NCBI RefSeq assembly: GCF_900492205.1
Contig: NZ_UEYQ01000002.1
Coordinates: 1-64,000 of the forward strand
Length of the DNA stretch: 64,000 nucleotides
Direction of reading: 5' to 3'
Source: Ciceribacter sp. T2.26MG-112.2
Lineage (GTDB): Bacteria; Pseudomonadota; Alphaproteobacteria; Rhizobiales; Rhizobiaceae
Both the position numbers and the translations under genes were made by a program. Positions 62,393-64,000 of this stretch are shown here, piece by piece (the first letter of the stretch is position 1; the number at the start of each line of letters is the position of its first letter). The notes below the pieces were generated by a model. That model ran no database searches and was not told where the DNA came from. It was given only the letters and a program-made list of their open reading frames with translations.

Positions 62393-63598
62393 TCAGATCC
62401 GTTCAATGATGATGGCGATGCCCTGGCCCACCCCGATGCACATGGTGCAGAGCGCATAGCGGCCCCCGGTGCGGTGAAGCTGGTACATGGCGGTGGTGAC
62501 GAGGCGGGCGCCGGACATGCCGAGCGGATGGCCGAGCGCGATGGCGCCGCCGTTCGGATTGACATGCGCGGCATCGTCGGGGAGCCCGAGTTCCCGAAGG
62601 ACGGCGAGCGCCTGGGCCGCAAACGCCTCGTTGAGTTCGATGACGTCCATCTGCGAAAGCGACAGGCCGGCGCGGGCCAGGACCTTGCGGACCGCCGGCA
62701 CCGGGCCGACACCCATGATGCGCGGCTCGACGCCGGCTGCGGCCATGGCGACGATCCGGGCGCGGGGTACCAGACCCTGTTCCCTGGCCATGGCTTCCGA
62801 GGCGACCACCAGCGCGGCCGCGCCATCGTTGACGCCGGAGGCATTGCCGGCGGTGACGCTGAGATCCGGGCCGTTGACGCCCTTGAGCTTCGACAGCTGC
62901 ACGGCGGTGGTGCCGGGACGCGGATGTTCGTCGATCGAGACGACCAGTGGCTCGCCCTTCTTCTGCGGGATCGTGACGGGGACGATCTCGTCGGCAAAGA
63001 CGCCGGCGGCCTGGGCTGCGGCCCAGCGGGCCTGGCTGCGGGCGGCAAAGGCGTCCTGGTCAGCGCGGCTGACATTGTACTGCTCGGCGACATTGTCGGC
63101 CGTCTCGGGCATGGAATGGGTGCCGAACTTCTTCTTCAGTTCCGGATTGGGGAAGCGCCAGCCGATCGTCGTGTCGTAGACCGCGTTCGAACGGGAAAAG
63201 GCTGCGTCCGCCTTCGGCATGACGAAGGGCGCGCGCGTCATGCTCTCAACGCCGCCGGCGATCACCAGGTCGCAATCGCCGCCGCGGATCGCCCGCGCGG
63301 CCATGCCGACGGCATCCATGCCGGAACCACAGAGGCGATTGACGGTCGTTGCCGGAACATTGATCGGCATGCCGGACAGGAGAACGGCCATACGGCCGAC
63401 ATTGCGATTGTCTTCGCCGGCCTGGTTGGCACAGCCGTAGATAAGGTCGTCGACCTTGGACCAGTCGACACTCGGATTGCGCGCCATCAGCGCAGCCAGC
63501 GGCAATGCTGCCAGATCATCCGCCCGCACGGATGCGAGGACCCCGCCATAGCGGCCGACGGGTGTTCGCACGGCATCGCAGATAAAGGCTTGGCTCAT
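62393..63598 (-). CDS. paaJ: 3-oxoadipyl-CoA / 3-oxo-5,6-dehydrosuberyl-CoA thiolase
   Basis: 401-residue thiolase. Nucleophilic Cys in [32 protein letters not shown], His in [17 protein letters not shown] and the second Cys in [13 protein letters not shown] are all present. It releases acetyl-CoA and succinyl-CoA at the end of the pathway and may equally serve the beta-ketoadipate route (PcaF). First gene of the thiolase-paaABCDE operon; a PaaR-type box lies 50-64 bases upstream. Confidence 0.9.
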   Translation of the reverse strand: MSQAFICDAVRTPVGRYGGVLASVRADDLAALPLAALMARNPSVDWSKVDDLIYGCANQAGEDNRNVGRMAVLLSGMPINVPATTVNRLCGSGMDAVGMAARAIRGGDCDLVIAGGVESMTRAPFVMPKADAAFSRSNAVYDTTIGWRFPNPELKKKFGTHSMPETADNVAEQYNVSRADQDAFAARSQARWAAAQAAGVFADEIVPVTIPQKKGEPLVVSIDEHPRPGTTAVQLSKLKGVNGPDLSVTAGNASGVNDGAAALVVASEAMAREQGLVPRARIVAMAAAGVEPRIMGVGPVPAVRKVLARAGLSLSQMDVIELNEAFAAQALAVLRELGLPDDAAHVNPNGGAIALGHPLGMSGARLVTTAMYQLHRTGGRYALCTMCIGVGQGIAIIIERI

Positions 63599-63647
63599 CG
63601 ATCACTCCTCCACGAGTATCAGCTGCAGCTGGCACGTCTCCAATTCG

Positions 63648-63662
63648 CCAACCGATCGGTCA
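63648..63662. promoter_or_regulatory. TGACCGATCGGTTGG box upstream of the thiolase-paaABCDE operon (candidate PaaR site)
   Basis: Read on the minus strand it matches TGACCGNNCGGTYGG at 53053-53067; it contains the perfect palindrome ACCGATCGGT (63651-63660). Its distance to the thiolase start suits overlap with the core promoter. Confidence 0.65.
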
Positions 63663-63672
63663 GCTTATAGCG

Positions 63673-63723
63673 CCAAAACATCACACAGGAAAGCGGTTTT
63701 TTGATGTGTGCGTGATGTTTTGG
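63673..63723. promoter_or_regulatory. Long inverted repeat between paaX and the thiolase operon (candidate PaaX site or terminator)
   Basis: CCAAAACATCAC (63673-63684) and its exact reverse complement GTGATGTTTTGG (63712-63723) flank 27 bases that hold further related GATG/CATC motifs. It starts 10 bases beyond the PaaR-type box and ends 46 bases past the paaX stop. The long spacer and lack of a G+C-rich stem favour a protein-binding operator over a terminator. Confidence 0.5.
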
Positions 63724-63769
63724 GTCGATTGCCGGGCCGAGCAGGAATTATCCTTTTCCTTTCTGCTAC

Positions 63770-64000
63770 TTAGTCTGCAGTCTCGAGCGACAGTGATTGC
63801 AGCCGTGCCGCGGTTTCGGCCGTTTCCGCCGGCAGATGGCCATCTCGGCCTTCGAACCGGGCCGCGATATGGGCGTCGGCCAGGGGGGAGAGCGAGCGGT
63901 AGAGACGGGCAAAGAGCCGGCGGGCAGCAAGACCCGGCCAATCGAGGGGAAGTGCGTCGGCGGGCAGCCGTGGATCACGCAGTAGCACGGCGCGATAGAC
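63770..64000 (-). CDS. paaX: PaaX-family regulator, C-terminus (cut by window edge)
   Basis: Seventy-six C-terminal residues of a protein that enters from the right edge. LLRDPRLPADALPLDWPGLA and RLFARLYRSLSPLAD match the C-terminal PaaX domain, where repressors bind phenylacetyl-CoA. The HTH domain lies outside the window. It is transcribed towards the thiolase-paaABCDE operon with the inverted repeat in between. Confidence 0.75.
   Translation of the reverse strand, partial: VYRAVLLRDPRLPADALPLDWPGLAARRLFARLYRSLSPLADAHIAARFEGRDGHLPAETAETAARLQSLSLETAD

Overview
GC-rich chromosome-type DNA (no rRNA, tRNA, insertion sequence, integrase or CRISPR seen) from an alphaproteobacterium, most likely a member of the Rhizobiaceae or a close relative in the Hyphomicrobiales. 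The gene families and their order support this: a matPQMAB-type malonate operon as in Sinorhizobium, a CoA-dependent hydroxycinnamate cluster as in Agrobacterium fabrum, and paa genes in an alphaproteobacterial layout. The window is almost entirely catabolic and transport gene sets, packed head to tail with many ATGA/GTGA overlaps.

Region A (1-6645) is the least understood part. It holds a pterin-synthase-like gene (cut by the window edge), a zinc-less MDR dehydrogenase, a GTP cyclohydrolase II with a decayed RibB-like N-terminus, a CDP-alcohol phosphatidyltransferase, an FkbM methyltransferase, a YbhN-type membrane protein and an LtaS-like membrane sulfatase/phosphotransferase. Together they look like a pathway making a GTP-derived heterocycle and a modified lipid or surface polymer. 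Region B (6705-16239) is a hydroxycinnamate (ferulate/p-coumarate) beta-oxidative side-chain cleavage cluster: acyl-CoA dehydrogenase, hydroxyacyl-CoA dehydrogenase, feruloyl-CoA synthase, hydratase, MarR regulator, beta-ketoacyl-CoA hydrolase and a TRAP transporter.

Region C (16414-27973) looks like the continuation of B: a tetrahydrofolate-dependent aryl O-demethylase (LigM/DesA type), a methylene-THF reductase, a formyl-THF deformylase, a LigB extradiol dioxygenase, a novel alpha/beta-hydrolase-LigA fusion, a YciI protein, a GntR regulator and an ABC (Liv-type) transporter. Perfect ATGTATACAT palindromes sit in front of each transcription unit, so the region reads as one regulon. Region D (28239-34975) is a malonate regulon: GntR regulator, TRAP transporter, malonyl-CoA decarboxylase, malonyl-CoA synthetase. 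Region E (35000-44811) couples a peptide-type ABC transporter, an M81 (MlrC-like) metallopeptidase, a RidA protein and a PLP-dependent D-serine dehydratase/D-threonine aldolase-like enzyme to an RpiR regulator; GTGnAATTnAnTTTCnC-type boxes lie in both promoter regions.

Region F (44824-64000) is the phenylacetate pathway: PaaK activates phenylacetate, PaaABCDE epoxidises the CoA ester, PaaG isomerises it, PaaZ opens the ring, a bifunctional hydratase/hydroxyacyl-CoA dehydrogenase (standing in for PaaF and PaaH) and a 3-oxoadipyl-CoA thiolase finish beta-oxidation, PaaI removes dead-end CoA esters. PaaN, a second Liv-type ABC transporter and two regulators (TetR-type PaaR, PaaX cut by the right edge) complete it. 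All function calls are from sequence reading alone; no database search was run.
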